64,000 nucleotides of DNA from Xanthomonas sp. Leaf131 (GCF_001423495.1 NZ_LMOG01000003.1:281382-345381), one strand, 5' to 3'. Shown: positions 47,301 through 58,287, numbered from the stretch's first letter. The notes: generated by a model from the sequence alone, not told the origin. Made by a program: numbers and translations.

Positions 47301-48572
47301 TCAGGTGGTCGCCCAGGTTTCCACCTGCTCCACCAACTGGTGCAGATCGCAGAAGCGGTTGTACAGCGGCACCGGCGCGATGCGGATCACGTCCGGTTCG
47401 CGCCAGTCGCCGAGCACGCCGACCGAGTGCAGATAGTCGAACAGCGAGCGCCCCTGCGCGCGTCCACCGGCCACCCGCAACGACAATTGGCAGCCGCGTT
47501 GCGCCGGCTCGGTCGGGGTGACGATCTGCAGCACCTGCGGCACGCGGGCATGGATCAGCTGTTCCAGATGGCCGGTGAGCTGTTCGGATTTTGCACGCAA
47601 CGCCGGCATGCCGGCCTGATCGAACAACGCCAGCGACGCACGCAGCGGCGCCAGCGCCAGCACGGGTGGATTGCTCAGCTGCCAGCCTTCGGCGCCAGGC
47701 GAGGGCACGAAGTGCGGGTCCATACGGAAACGGGTCTGCTGCTCGTGCCCCCACCAACCGGCCATACGCGGCAGATCGCTGTTGGCATGGCGTTCGTGCA
47801 CAAAACAACCGCCCACCGCGCCGGGGCCGGCGTTGAGATATTTGTAGTGGCACCACACCGCAAAATCCACGCCATCGTCGTGTAGCGTCAGCGCAATATT
47901 GCCCACCGCATGCGCCAGATCCAGGCCCACCGCCGCACCTTGTGCGCGTGCCAGGCGCGCGATCTCACCCAGGTCGAAGGCCTGGCCGGTGCGGTACTGG
48001 ATGCCGGGCCACAGCACCAACGCAAGGCGCGGACCATGCTGCGCGATGGCATCGGCGATCGCTGCCATCGACAGCGTGCCATTGGGTTGGTCGGCTTCCA
48101 CTTCGATCAGATGCGTGGCCGGATCCAGTCCATGCAGACGCAATTGCGATTCCACCGCATGGCGGTCGGACGGAAACGCGCCGGCTTCGATCAGGATCGC
48201 GCCGCGCTCGGGCGTGGGGCGGTAGAAGCTGGCCATCATCAGATGCAGGTTGACGCTCAGCGTGTTCATCGCCACCACTTCGCCGGGCAGCGCGCCGACC
48301 ACGCGCGCCAGGCCATCGCGCACCAGCTGGTGATAGGTCAGCCATTGGGTGGGCCCGGTGAAGTGGCCTTCCACCGCGAGTGCGCCCCATTGGTCGAGTA
48401 CCTCGGCCACCATCGCGCGCGCTGCGCGCGGCTGCAGGCCCAGCGAATTACCGACGAAATAGGTCTGATCCTGGCCGCCATGCTGCGGAAACACGAAGTC
48501 ATCGCGCAGGTGGCGCAGCGGGTCGGTGGCGTCCAATGCAGCGGCATGGGCGCGGGACAGCGGGTCGGTCAT
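47301..48572 (-). CDS. kynU: Kynureninase
   Basis: This PLP enzyme cleaves 3-hydroxykynurenine to 3-hydroxyanthranilate and alanine (423 aa). FVGNSLGLQPR and NTLSVNLHLMMASFY are typical, and the PLP lysine lies in WCHYKYLNAGPGA. Together with kmo and haaO it completes the route from kynurenine to quinolinate for NAD. I use MTDPLSRAH as start; a GTG precedes it by one codon. Confidence 0.95.
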   Translation of the reverse strand: MTDPLSRAHAAALDATDPLRHLRDDFVFPQHGGQDQTYFVGNSLGLQPRAARAMVAEVLDQWGALAVEGHFTGPTQWLTYHQLVRDGLARVVGALPGEVVAMNTLSVNLHLMMASFYRPTPERGAILIEAGAFPSDRHAVESQLRLHGLDPATHLIEVEADQPNGTLSMAAIADAIAQHGPRLALVLWPGIQYRTGQAFDLGEIARLARAQGAAVGLDLAHAVGNIALTLHDDGVDFAVWCHYKYLNAGPGAVGGCFVHERHANSDLPRMAGWWGHEQQTRFRMDPHFVPSPGAEGWQLSNPPVLALAPLRASLALFDQAGMPALRAKSEQLTGHLEQLIHARVPQVLQIVTPTEPAQRGCQLSLRVAGGRAQGRSLFDYLHSVGVLGDWREPDVIRIAPVPLYNRFCDLHQLVEQVETWATT

Positions 48573-48605
48573 CACTAGGCTCGCAACGCAGGTCAGTGGC
48601 GCAGT

Positions 48606-50747
48606 TTACCTGCCGGCATCGTGTGCACCGTCATGCACGGCCGGCGGCTCGGCGGAGGCATCGGCCGAGGCTGGTCGGGCAGGGCGTAAGAGATGGGTCA
48701 ACGTGCCAATAATGTCGGTGATGCGGTCGACGGTGTCGGCCAGTGCTGCGGTGGTGGGCGAGCCATCGGGCAAGGCAGCCAATGCATCGGAGAGGCCGCG
48801 CTCGGCGCTACGCAAGGTGGCTGCGGCGGGAGTGCCGCCATGTGTCAGGCAGTCGGTCAGTTCCGACAATGCCCGGTCGGCCTGTTCAGCAAATGCGGGC
48901 AGCGCTTCGAGCGTGGGCAGGGCGTGGCCATCGCGCAGCACCGCTTCCAGCGACAAGGTGGCGCGAATCAGCCGGTTGCCGTTGGCCAGCAGCGATTCGG
49001 CGAGTGTGAGTTCGTGCAGATTGCGCCGGCTGCGTGGCTCGCCGCGCAGGCGTTCGATCGAGGCCTGCGCATTGGTACGTGCCACGCGTGCGGCGGCGCG
49101 GGTATCGCTCAAATCCTCCATCTGGCCGAGCAATAGATTGCGCAGATGATCGCGATACGCGCTGAGCAACTGTGCCAGCGATGCGCGGATATGCCGGCGT
49201 TCGCGCGTGGGCCACAACGCGTAGGCGATCAATGCCCATGCGCTGCCGGCTACCGTCGCCTGCAGACGCGCACCGATGGCGTCGCCCGGCGCCACGCCTT
49301 CGAAGGACAGCAACAGCACCAGCATGCCGGTCAGAAATGCCACGCCGATCCCGTAATTGACCTGCGTCAACAAGCGGAAACCCAGGCAAAACAGCGCCAG
49401 CAACGCCAGCCGGATGCTCGCGCCATCCATCGCCAGATGCGCCAGCAGCGTGGCCACCAACAAGCCGACGAAGGTACCTGCCACGCGCAAGGCGCCGAAG
49501 CTGAAAGTGCCGCCGAAATCCGGCTTGAGCACGATGGCGGTGGTCATCGGAATCCAGAAGCCGTGCGGAATCTGCTGCCAACGCTGGAAGGCGATCGCCA
49601 GCGCCAGACACACGCCACAGCGCAATGCATGCCGGAAGGCCACCGACGACAGATCCAGATTCGCGCGCAAGGTGGCCCAGGTCGCCGCTGGTCGCAAGGC
49701 TGCGGGCAAGCGCGCTTCGGCCAGTTGCGCCTGGATCTCGCCACGGCTGCTGGCCCAGTGCGCATTGCGGATCAGGGCGCGCAACTGGCCGCCCAGGCCT
49801 TGCGCACGCGCCACCGCCACGCGCACCAATCGACGCTCGCGGGTGTCGGCGTTGTCGTGCTGAACCTGCGCCAGTACAGCGACCAGATCGTCGAAGCCGG
49901 TCATCGAGGCTGCGGCGGCGACCGGGTCTTCGCCCACCGTCATTGCGTGCGCCAGTTGTTCCAGCACGATGGCGCTGCGTTCGAGCACGCGCTCGATCGC
50001 AGGACGTGCTTGCGAATCTGTCAGACGCGTGTCTGCATCGGCCAGCGACAACAGCTCCAGCCGCACGCGATCGCACAACTCGGCAATGATGCGGAAGCTC
50101 TGCACGGCGATCGCGCGCGAGCGATGTTCGCCGTGCAGCATCACCATGGCGTCGAGCACTTCCTGCGTCGCCGGTGGCGCGGCGCTGGCTTCGGGGCGCT
50201 GGCGTGCGATGCCGGCAAGTTGGTGCATCAAATCGGCAAGCGCGAAGCGCTCCGGGCGATAGCGTTGCAGCGGCCATGCCGCGAGTGCCAATGCCACCTG
50301 CAGCAAACCGCCGGCGAAGATCAAGGCGGCGACGCCTGGAGCCTGCTCCACCGGCAAGCGCATATCGGCACTGACCACCAGCAGGATCATGCTGGTCAGG
50401 CCGACCCGCGCGGCCACCGGGCCGAGCGCCACCAGCAGCCCGCCGCCCAGGCCGAGCACCAGTCCGGCGGCGACCAGCGCCGGGGTGTTGTGGCCGACCC
50501 AGATGCCGAGCAACGCGGCCAGACCGGCAGCGAGTGCAGCCATCAACATGCGTTGCAGGCGTGCGCGATACGGGCCGGGCTGGTCGGAAAACATGGTATT
50601 CAGCGCGCCGCTGGCGATCGCCAGGCCGGCAGCCACATGCCCGGTCGCCACGCCTGCCGCCAACGGCAGCACCACCGCTGCGGTATTGCGCAGGGCAACG
50701 CGCAGCGGTACGTCGCGCGGTTTGAGGTCGATCAGTGTACGCAGCAT
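48606..50747 (-). CDS. FUSC-family membrane transporter (aromatic-acid exporter-like)
   Basis: The 713-aa inner-membrane protein has two blocks of helices (residues about 15-165 and 370-510) flanking a soluble helical region, the FUSC/YccS/AaeB layout. The second block contains GFWIPMTTAIVLKPDFGGTF, the family signature. It sits between kynU and haaO in the same direction, 33 bp upstream of kynU, so a role in moving anthranilate-type acids is plausible. No close substrate evidence exists. Confidence 0.83.
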   Translation of the reverse strand: MLRTLIDLKPRDVPLRVALRNTAAVVLPLAAGVATGHVAAGLAIASGALNTMFSDQPGPYRARLQRMLMAALAAGLAALLGIWVGHNTPALVAAGLVLGLGGGLLVALGPVAARVGLTSMILLVVSADMRLPVEQAPGVAALIFAGGLLQVALALAAWPLQRYRPERFALADLMHQLAGIARQRPEASAAPPATQEVLDAMVMLHGEHRSRAIAVQSFRIIAELCDRVRLELLSLADADTRLTDSQARPAIERVLERSAIVLEQLAHAMTVGEDPVAAAASMTGFDDLVAVLAQVQHDNADTRERRLVRVAVARAQGLGGQLRALIRNAHWASSRGEIQAQLAEARLPAALRPAATWATLRANLDLSSVAFRHALRCGVCLALAIAFQRWQQIPHGFWIPMTTAIVLKPDFGGTFSFGALRVAGTFVGLLVATLLAHLAMDGASIRLALLALFCLGFRLLTQVNYGIGVAFLTGMLVLLLSFEGVAPGDAIGARLQATVAGSAWALIAYALWPTRERRHIRASLAQLLSAYRDHLRNLLLGQMEDLSDTRAAARVARTNAQASIERLRGEPRSRRNLHELTLAESLLANGNRLIRATLSLEAVLRDGHALPTLEALPAFAEQADRALSELTDCLTHGGTPAAATLRSAERGLSDALAALPDGSPTTAALADTVDRITDIIGTLTHLLRPARPASADASAEPPAVHDGAHDAGR

Positions 50748-50950
50748 GGCATCGGTGTCAGTGCGTTCGAGCGGCGTGCAGGTCGCGCGTCTGTGCGGAT
50801 GAAAGACCGGCGTGTTGTTGGCCGGCGTGCGGTTGCTGCGTCGCCCGCCATTGCAACCTTGTCGCAAGGCGCGCACACCAGCCACGGCCGTCCGACCGCG
50901 GTCGAGCGCCTCCCGCGACGCGTGCTCTGCATCGTCACCCTGTGCGTGGC

Positions 50951-51481
50951 TTATGCGTCAGTTGCGGCATAACGCTCGGGCGCCGGATGCACACACCCGC
51001 ATTGGCTGCAGGTGCGCAATTCAAGCGAACGGTAGAAACGTTCGAACACCGGTGGAAAATCGGTTTCGATGTTGTGCAGCGGAAACATCGCCTCGTACAG
51101 TTTGTGATTGCACTGCGGGCAATACCACTGCAGGCCGTCCTGCTCGTTGGGCAGACGCTCGCGTTCGATGACCAGGCCGATCGAGCCAGCCGCGCGTTGC
51201 GGCGAATGCGGCACCTTCGGCGGCAATAAAAAGATCTCGCCAGCGCGAATCGGAATGTCGCGCGCCATCCCGTCGTCCTGCACCTTCAGCACCATCTCGC
51301 CTTCGAGCTGGAAGAACCACTCCGGGCCTTCGTCGTAGTGATAGTCGGTACGCGCGTTCGGCCCGCCGACGATCATGATGATGAAGCCGTCCTGCTGGAT
51401 GCACTTGTTGCCCACCGGCGGCTTGAGCAGGTGGCGGTGTTGCTCGATCCAGGCATGCAGGTTGATCGGCGGGACCAGCAT
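50951..51481 (-). CDS. haaO: 3-hydroxyanthranilate 3,4-dioxygenase
   Basis: This iron dioxygenase opens 3-hydroxyanthranilate to the precursor of quinolinate (176 aa). The cupin iron ligands can be placed in [18 protein letters not shown] and VPHSPQR. The C-terminal rubredoxin-like CxxC pairs (YCPQCNH, CSQCGC) are the bacterial form. The N-terminus [15 protein letters not shown] matches the family. It forms part of the kmo-kynU-haaO NAD route. Confidence 0.95.
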   Translation of the reverse strand: MLVPPINLHAWIEQHRHLLKPPVGNKCIQQDGFIIMIVGGPNARTDYHYDEGPEWFFQLEGEMVLKVQDDGMARDIPIRAGEIFLLPPKVPHSPQRAAGSIGLVIERERLPNEQDGLQWYCPQCNHKLYEAMFPLHNIETDFPPVFERFYRSLELRTCSQCGCVHPAPERYAATDA

Positions 51482-51566
51482 GGACGTTCCTCGGCAAAGA
51501 AGACCTCCAGCATAGCCAACCGACGGCGCCGATGGGCGCCGCGGTGGGTGAGGCGTGCGGGGCGGC

Positions 51567-52229
51567 TCAGCGTTCGGTGTGATCGGCCTGGATCTGCGCC
51601 AGCGCCGCGTCGTAACGTTCCTGCAGCACCTCGGAGCGGTCGATCGACATGCCCAGATCGTGCACGCGGCCATCGCGCAGGCTGTAGACCCAGCCGTGCA
51701 CGCACAGTTCCTGGCCGCGCTCCCAGGCATCGCGCACGATGGTGGTGCGGCAGACATTGACCACCTGTTCCAGCACATTGAGCTCGCACAGCCGTGCGTG
51801 CTGCGCCGGCAAGTCGCCGGCATCGTGCAGGCAGACTTCATGCTTGTCGGCCACATCGGTGACGTGGCGGATCCAGTTGTCGACCAGGCCCATGCGCTTC
51901 TGGGTGAGGCTGGCGAAGACGCCGCCGCAGCCGTAATGGCCCACCACCAGCACGTGCTTGACCTTGAGCACGTCCACTGCGAACTGGATCACCGACAGGC
52001 AATTCAGATCGGTGTGCACCACCACGTTGGCGATATTGCGGTGCACGAACACCTCGCCCGGCGCCATGTCGATGATCTGGTTGGCCGGCACGCGCGAATC
52101 CGAACAGCCGATCCACAGATATTCCGGCGTCTGCTGAGTGGACAGCTTGGAAAAGAAATCCGGGTCTTCGCGACGGATACGCTCCGACCAGGCATGGTTG
52201 TTTTCAAGTAAATGGTTGAGCTCGTTCAT
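51567..52229 (-). CDS. can: Beta-class carbonic anhydrase (second copy, Can type)
   Basis: The 220-aa enzyme resembles E. coli Can. Zinc ligands and dyad occur in [13 protein letters not shown] and [12 protein letters not shown], with [16 protein letters not shown] between. It is distinct from the SulP-linked copy: its motif and flanks differ and it begins [11 protein letters not shown]. It is upstream of haaO on the same strand, with 85 bp between. Confidence 0.94.
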   Translation of the reverse strand: MNELNHLLENNHAWSERIRREDPDFFSKLSTQQTPEYLWIGCSDSRVPANQIIDMAPGEVFVHRNIANVVVHTDLNCLSVIQFAVDVLKVKHVLVVGHYGCGGVFASLTQKRMGLVDNWIRHVTDVADKHEVCLHDAGDLPAQHARLCELNVLEQVVNVCRTTIVRDAWERGQELCVHGWVYSLRDGRVHDLGMSIDRSEVLQERYDAALAQIQADHTER

Positions 52230-52320
52230 GCGCGCAGTATTCCAGAGCAGAGAGGGCAGGGTGTGTTGGAGAGATGAGTCATAAAGCGGCGGTGCAGACA
52301 TCCACTGCGTACCGTGCCGA

Positions 52321-52959
52321 TCAGGCGATGCCATCGCGTGCGCGCAAGGCATCGCGCATCAGCGTGGCCAGCTCGCGGGACTCGCTGGAGGCCTGTTGTT
52401 CCAGCGCAGCGCTGACCGCGGCGACATTGCCGGCCGGATGGTTCTGACTGAGCTTGAAGGTGAGTTCGATGCGGCTGGGCATGAAGCGGAAGCCGACCAG
52501 GCCGCGCAACTGGCGGCGGTGACTGTCGCGCTCCATCTCGAACAGCCAATCGCTGCCTACACGCTGTTCAAAGTGCGCGCTCATGCGGCCGATCAGATCG
52601 CCCACTTCCCGCTCATCGGTGATCTGGCTGCAACGGCCATGCAGATGCGCTACTGCGTAATTCCAGGTCGGCACGCGCGCGGCGGCTTCCTTGTCCAGAT
52701 ACCAGCTGGGCGACACGTAGGCATGCGGTCCCTGCATCACCATCACCGCATCGCCGGGCTGGCGTGCCTGCGGGTTGGGGCGCGCCCAGTGGCCTTCGAT
52801 GACAACTGCTTGGTCATCGCGCCGGTACAGCACCGGTAGATGCGTGATGGCCGGTTGGCCGTCCTCGCCCTGGCTGATCAGGGTGACGAACGGGTCGCGC
52901 GCGATCAGCCAGTCCAGCAAGGCCAGATCGGTCTGCACGAACGCGCGTGGGGCGTACAT
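52321..52959 (-). CDS. FMN-binding PaiB-family protein
   Basis: The 212-aa protein matches PaiB (FMN-binding negative transcriptional regulator family): MYAPRAFVQTDLALLDWLI, ITHLPVLYRRDD, and the conserved APTWNY-like RVPTWNYAVAHLHG. C-terminal GLVGFRFMPSRIELTFKLSQ holds the FKxSQN-type end. In Bacillus, PaiB affects sporulation and protease genes; here its role is unknown. Confidence 0.85.
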   Translation of the reverse strand: MYAPRAFVQTDLALLDWLIARDPFVTLISQGEDGQPAITHLPVLYRRDDQAVVIEGHWARPNPQARQPGDAVMVMQGPHAYVSPSWYLDKEAAARVPTWNYAVAHLHGRCSQITDEREVGDLIGRMSAHFEQRVGSDWLFEMERDSHRRQLRGLVGFRFMPSRIELTFKLSQNHPAGNVAAVSAALEQQASSESRELATLMRDALRARDGIA

Positions 52960-52960
52960 G

Positions 52961-53284
52961 TCAGGCGCGGCCACCCAGAGTGACGACCATGCGTTCGCGC
53001 AGGTCCGCATCGGTTTCGCCACGCGGCGGCGACACTTCGTCGAGCGAGAAGCCACGCATCAATGCGTCTTCTTCGTCCAGCCCGTCGAGCGAAACGAATT
53101 CGGCATCGAACAGGGCCGCGCGGGCGCTGTCTTCGCTGTCGTAGGGCAGCGTCTTGCCATCGCTGTCCAGCACCTCGGCGGTACCGGCGTCATTGACGCG
53201 CAGACGCGCCCAGATCAGCGTGCGGCCGATCGTGGCCAGCCACCAGGAATCCTGGTCGTCTGCCGTGTTTTCGTACGTATTCAT
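52961..53284 (-). CDS. Hypothetical protein
   Basis: The 107-aa acidic product has no signal peptide or recognised motif (WWLATIGRTLIWARLRVND; FSLDEVSPPRGETD). It starts in ATGA overlap with the stop of the preceding membrane gene and ends one base before the PaiB-like start. The three genes are thus probably co-translated. Confidence 0.65.
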   Translation of the reverse strand: MNTYENTADDQDSWWLATIGRTLIWARLRVNDAGTAEVLDSDGKTLPYDSEDSARAALFDAEFVSLDGLDEEDALMRGFSLDEVSPPRGETDADLRERMVVTLGGRA

Positions 53285-53586
53285 TGCATTACCTTGGAAA
53301 GCAGGCCGAGCAGTGCCGCCATGCCCAGGCCGAAAAAGATGGTGAGCAGCGACAGCCAGGCGGGAGTGGCCAGGCCGGACAGCGAACTGTCGCGATGGCT
53401 GCGGTAGCGTCGCGTCAGCAACCAGCGCAACGCCGTGGGACTGATGAAGGCCGGGTCGCCGAAGCTGGCCAATGCGTCCGGGTGACGGTCGCGCATATGC
53501 ACCAGCGTCAGCGGCCAGAAGATCAGCAGGGCGGTGAGCCCGGCCACTGCAACACCCACAAAACACAGTGCGAAGAACAGCGTCAT
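53281..53586 (-). CDS. Small membrane protein with two helices
   Basis: The 101-aa product has an N-terminal helix (FALCFVGVAVAGLTALLIFW) and a C-terminal one (WLSLLTIFFGLGMAALLGLL). The loop between them is basic and contains RRYRSHRDSSLSG. I do not recognise a family; the topology resembles UspB-like stress proteins. ATGA overlap links it to the next gene. Confidence 0.65.
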   Translation of the reverse strand: MTLFFALCFVGVAVAGLTALLIFWPLTLVHMRDRHPDALASFGDPAFISPTALRWLLTRRYRSHRDSSLSGLATPAWLSLLTIFFGLGMAALLGLLSKVMQ

Positions 53587-53651
53587 GCGGAGTGCTCCTG
53601 TGGCGGTGCGTCGAAGCGGCTGATGCGTGCAGTGATGGAGGCCACGAACGG

Positions 53652-53692
53652 CTGCGTCCCTGGTGGACGGTGCCTGGTTGCCAGGGACGCAG
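53652..53692. terminator. 12-bp inverted repeat downstream of asnS
   Basis: ctgcgtccctgg and ccagggacgcag form a perfect stem around a 17-nt loop, 12 bp past the asnS stop. There is no T run, so it may be a processing or stabilising stem rather than a true terminator. Confidence 0.45.
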
Positions 53693-53703
53693 CAGTGGTC
53701 ACA

Positions 53704-55098
<1,395 letters not shown>

Positions 55099-55304
55099 GA
55101 CTTGTCCTCGCCGTAGCGACTTTGAATGGTCTGCGAGTTTACTGGCTGCGGGCGCGCTGGCGCGAGCCATCTGAACCGCTTGCGGGGTGAGGTGCTTGTC
55201 GCAGGCGTACTGTGTCCCCATCTGAGAGGTGCCGCAGCTGAGCACGCCGCCTTGGGTGTTGCGGCCTCGCTATACTTGCAACCATCGTTTTCGGAGCACC
55301 TTCC

Positions 55305-55655
55305 ATGGCCATCAGCCTCACCCCCGCCGCGCTGGAGCGCGTGCAGCGTTTCGTGCAGCAGACCCCGGGGACGCTGGGTTTGCGCTTCGGCGTGACCAAG
55401 ACCGGTTGCTCCGGTTGGGGGCATATCACCGACCTGGCGCGCGACCAGCGCGATGACGACGCGGTGTTCGAGCAGGACGGGGTGCGCATTTTCGTGGACC
55501 CGACCAGCCTGCCGCTGGTGGATGGCACCTGCATCGACTTCGGCAAGCACGGCCTCAGCGAGACCTTTACCTTCAGCAATCCCAATGCGACCGCCGAATG
55601 CGGCTGCGGGGAGAGCTTTACCGTGGACGACTCACACCGTGCCGTAGAGGCTTAG
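55305..55655 (+). CDS. A-type iron-sulfur carrier protein (IscA/ErpA family)
   Basis: The 116-aa protein has the three cluster cysteines of the A-type carriers: TGCSGWGH near residue 36 and AECGCGESF near 99. It delivers iron-sulfur clusters to apo-proteins. Start at MAISLTPAALERV; a TATACT lies about 30 bp upstream. This is the last ordinary chromosomal gene before the acquired region. Confidence 0.88.
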   Translation: MAISLTPAALERVQRFVQQTPGTLGLRFGVTKTGCSGWGHITDLARDQRDDDAVFEQDGVRIFVDPTSLPLVDGTCIDFGKHGLSETFTFSNPNATAECGCGESFTVDDSHRAVEA

Positions 55656-55745
55656 TAGATCTCTAATTTATTGAATATTAAGTGGTTTTTGTCCGGCGAT
55701 GTCTCAGGAGGTCTTCGGACGTCTCTGCGGCGTGGGGATATCTGA

Positions 55746-55779
55746 GGGGTACAACGCTGAGCCCGGGGTACGATACCCC
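55746..55779. other. GGGGTA[C/T] repeats ahead of the integrase remnant
   Basis: ggggtac at 55746-55752 and 55765-55771, plus ggggtatc on the complementary strand (55772-55779), lie just before the integrase start. Such short repeats near P4-type integrase genes are candidate arm-binding or operator sites. The segment 55656-55803 has no gene and is AT-rich at its left end. No tRNA is next to it. Confidence 0.4.
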
Positions 55780-55803
55780 CAATGCGGATGCGAGGACTCT
55801 CTC

Positions 55804-56684
55804 ATGGCTCTGGACAAGCTGACCGCGCTTCGAGTGCGGACGGCCTCGCCGGGCAAGTAATTCGATGGCGGCGGGCTGTACTTGGACGTCAAGACGAGCG
55901 GAGCGCGCTACTGGCGGATGAAGTACCGTTACGGTGGACGCGAGCGCTTGGCGGCATTTGGGGTCTATCCGGACGTTTCGCTTGCAGAGGCACGCAAGCG
56001 CCGCGAGAGGGCAAAAGCGCTGATACGTGATGGCATCGATCCCAGCGAGGCAAAACGCCAAGATCGCGTCGCGATTGCGACGCGCCTGACGAATAGCTTC
56101 GAGACCGTCTGTCGCGAGTGGATTGCTGTCCGCAGTGTTCGGTGGAGCGAGCGGCATCGAAAGAACCTGATTGCACAGTTGGAGCGGGATGCGTTTCCGA
56201 AGCTGGGGCGTCGTCCTGTCACCGCGTTGACACCAACCGAGATCCTTCCCGTCCTTCAGAGACGTGGAGGCGCGTGGGTCGCTGGACTCCGCGGGAAGGC
56301 TGCTTCAACGGATACGAAAGGCGCTCAACTATGCCGTTTCTACGGGGCGCATCGAAACGAACCCAGTTCGTGACCTGGACGGAGCGTTGACGCCTCCCGA
56401 GCGCGGACACCACGCAGCACTTCCCTGGGCAAAGGTGCCCGATTTCCTGAAGGCATTGGCGAACTATCCGGGCAATCCCGAGACGCGGATCGCATTGCAC
56501 CTGATTCTCTTGACATTGCGTAGTGGTGAGCTACGTGGAATGCGCTGGTCGGAGTTCGAGCCCGGGTTTCTTGAGGCGACTGGTGAACCGTTGCCGTTGT
56601 GGACCATTCCTGCCGAGCGCATGAAGAGCCGGCGCGACCATATCGTGCCGCTTGCGCCGCAGGTCGTGGCATTGTTTCGTCAAC
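55804..56684 (+). pseudogene. Broken P4-type tyrosine recombinase (integrase) gene
   Basis: Translation begins MALDKLTALRVRTASPGK and stops at once at TAA (55858-55860), where the family reads a Tyr or similar before FDGGGLYLDV. The frame resumes through the DUF4102 arm-binding region (YWRMKYRYGGRERLA, FGVYPDVSLAEARKRRER) and the core-binding domain. A one-base shift near 56263 moves it to the next frame (VEARGSLDSAGRLLQRIRKA), and the catalytic region reaches LTLRSGELRGMRWSE. The gene is then cut by the IS3 element after VVALFRQ. The rest of the catalytic domain is missing, so it is inactive. Confidence 0.85.
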
Positions 56685-56734
56685 TGAACCGCCCCGGGAT
56701 TCCTGGAGGCTCCAACTCTTGAGAGGATGGAGTC

Positions 56735-57058
56735 ATGAACAAGCCAGTGAAGTATTCCCCGGAAGTGCGGGAGCGCGCGGTGCGGATGGTACTGGAGCAC
56801 CAGGACACGCACAGTTCGCAGTGGGCGGCGATCGAGTCGATCGCCGGGAAGATCGGTTGCACGGCCGAGACGCTGCGCAACTGGGTGCGCCGTGCCGAGC
56901 GTGACCGGGGGTTGCGCCCGGGCCTGACGACGGACGAGCGGACCCGGATGAAGGCGCTGGAGCGCGAGGTGCGGGAGCTACGACAGGCCAACGAGATCCT
57001 GCGCAAGGCGTCGGCGTATTTTGCCCAGGCGGAGCTCGACCGCCGCTTCAAGCCATGA
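56735..57058 (+). CDS. IS3-family transposase OrfA
   Basis: The 107-aa protein has a helix-turn-helix ([33 protein letters not shown]) that binds the IS ends, then a leucine-zipper region ([18 protein letters not shown]). Its TGA overlaps the OrfB ATG (ATGA), and the two frames differ by -1. A fused OrfAB may be made by frameshifting at the tattttg run near 57017-57023. Confidence 0.93.
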   Translation: MNKPVKYSPEVRERAVRMVLEHQDTHSSQWAAIESIAGKIGCTAETLRNWVRRAERDRGLRPGLTTDERTRMKALEREVRELRQANEILRKASAYFAQAELDRRFKP

Positions 57059-57951
57059 CCGGGTTCGTGGCCGAACACCGAGCTGCCTACGGAGTCGAGC
57101 CGATCTGCCGGGTGCTGGAGATTGCTCCGTCGACGTACTACAGCCATGCAGTGCAGCAGGCTGACCCCGAGACGCGTCCGGATCGCTGGTGGCGTGATCG
57201 GGCGCTGGAAGTGGAAGTCCGTCGGGTGTGGGACGAGAACCGCCAGGTCTACGGGGTATGCAAGGTGTGGAGGCAGTTGCTGCGGGAAGGCTGGCAGGTG
57301 GCGAGGTGCACGGTGGAACGGCTGATGCGCCGGCTGGGCCTGCGTGGCGTGGTCCGTGGCAAGCCGGTGAAGAGCGCGGTCAGCGACCAAGCGCAGCCGT
57401 GTCCGCTGGACCGGGTGAACCGGCAGTTCCAGGCCGAGCGACCGAACGAGCTGTGGGTGAGTGACTTCACCTACGTCTCGAGCTGGCAGGGCATGGTGTA
57501 CGCGGCGTTCGTGATCGACGTGGACGTGCGGCGGATCGTGGGCTGGAAGGCAGCGTCATCAATGACGACGGACTTCGTGCTCGATGCGTTGGAGCAGGCG
57601 GTGCACGCCCGGCAGCGGGAGGGCGAACTGATCCATCACTCCGACAGGGGATCGCAATACGTGAGCATCCGCTACAGCGAGCGACTGGCCGAGGCCGGGA
57701 TCGAGCCATCGGTGGGCAGCGTGGGTGATTCCTATGACAACGCGCTGGCCGAGACGATCAACGGACTGTACAAGGCCGAGGTGATCCACCGACGGTCATG
57801 GCGCAACCGCGAGCAGGTGGAACTGGCCACACTGGACTGGGTGCATTGGTTCAATCACAAACGACTGCTGGGGCCGATCGGCCACGTCCGGCCAGCGGAA
57901 GCCGAAGCGGCTTACTATCGGCAACAAGCCAGTCAGGCCAAGGCGGCCTGA
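57055..57951 (+). CDS. IS3-family transposase OrfB (DDE integrase)
   Basis: The 298-aa protein has an HTH-like domain ([15 protein letters not shown]) and the full DDE catalytic triad: [26 protein letters not shown] and [16 protein letters not shown]. The C-terminal [17 protein letters not shown] block is typical of IS3. All catalytic residues are present, so the element could be active. Confidence 0.93.
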   Translation: MTGFVAEHRAAYGVEPICRVLEIAPSTYYSHAVQQADPETRPDRWWRDRALEVEVRRVWDENRQVYGVCKVWRQLLREGWQVARCTVERLMRRLGLRGVVRGKPVKSAVSDQAQPCPLDRVNRQFQAERPNELWVSDFTYVSSWQGMVYAAFVIDVDVRRIVGWKAASSMTTDFVLDALEQAVHARQREGELIHHSDRGSQYVSIRYSERLAEAGIEPSVGSVGDSYDNALAETINGLYKAEVIHRRSWRNREQVELATLDWVHWFNHKRLLGPIGHVRPAEAEAAYYRQQASQAKAA

Positions 57952-57990
57952 CTCAAACCAAACGACCTCCAAGAAAGCCGGGGCGGTTCA

Positions 57991-58167
57991 AGCTGGGCGG
58001 CAATCTGGGGGCAGCTCAAATCCAGGCCAAACAGGGCGTCGATCTGGTAGCGTTCGTCTTGGGTCAGGTTTTGATAGGACATGGGCAACTTCTCTTGATC
58101 GTGAAGCGGCCCAGCCTACGACACCCGGCCCGCTTCAGTTCTAGGAAATTGCACTTCGAAGTTGAAT
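57991..58167 (-). mobile_element. Remnant of an IS30-family element (5' end of transposase)
   Basis: On the minus strand, codons from 58082 read MSYQNLTQDERYQIDALFGL then DLSCPQIAAQL, the N-terminal helix-turn-helix of IS30-type transposases, until the IS3 element cuts it off at 57991. Upstream, attcaacttcgaagtgcaat near 58147-58166 is like IS30-family ends. The right boundary is approximate. Only about 30 codons survive. Confidence 0.7.
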
Positions 58168-58179
58168 CCGCCCTGTCTA

Positions 58180-58207
58180 TTGTAATTTTTCTGCAAAGCA
58201 GTATAAG
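58180..58207 (+). promoter_or_regulatory. Candidate promoter of the halogenase gene cluster
   Basis: TTGTAA at 58180-58185 and TATAAG at 58202-58207 are 16 nt apart, 80 bp ahead of the first gene. The surrounding 58170-58285 is clearly more AT-rich than the rest of the window. Confidence 0.45.
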
Positions 58208-58287
58208 TACATTGCAACGGTCTCGTAATGTAGCAATTAGTTGCTCATTGAGGCGCACGGGAAGCGATTCTCAAATTACAGCAAGGG

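Larger units (their letters stand above)
56685..57990 (+). mobile_element. IS3-family insertion sequence (IS51-like), 1,306 bp, intact
   Basis: The ends are tgaaccgccccgg...tggagg at the left and its inverted copy at the right, giving 25-bp terminal repeats with three mismatches. It encodes OrfA and OrfB in adjacent overlapping frames. The flanking bases differ (caac before, agct after), so there is no 3- or 4-bp target duplication. Left flank is integrase; right flank is an IS30 piece. This suggests deletion or recombination at the element after insertion. Confidence 0.9.

Noticed and set aside
49146-50972. 608-codon open frame on the plus strand
   Set aside because: Antisense to the FUSC transporter, which has clear membrane segments and family motifs.
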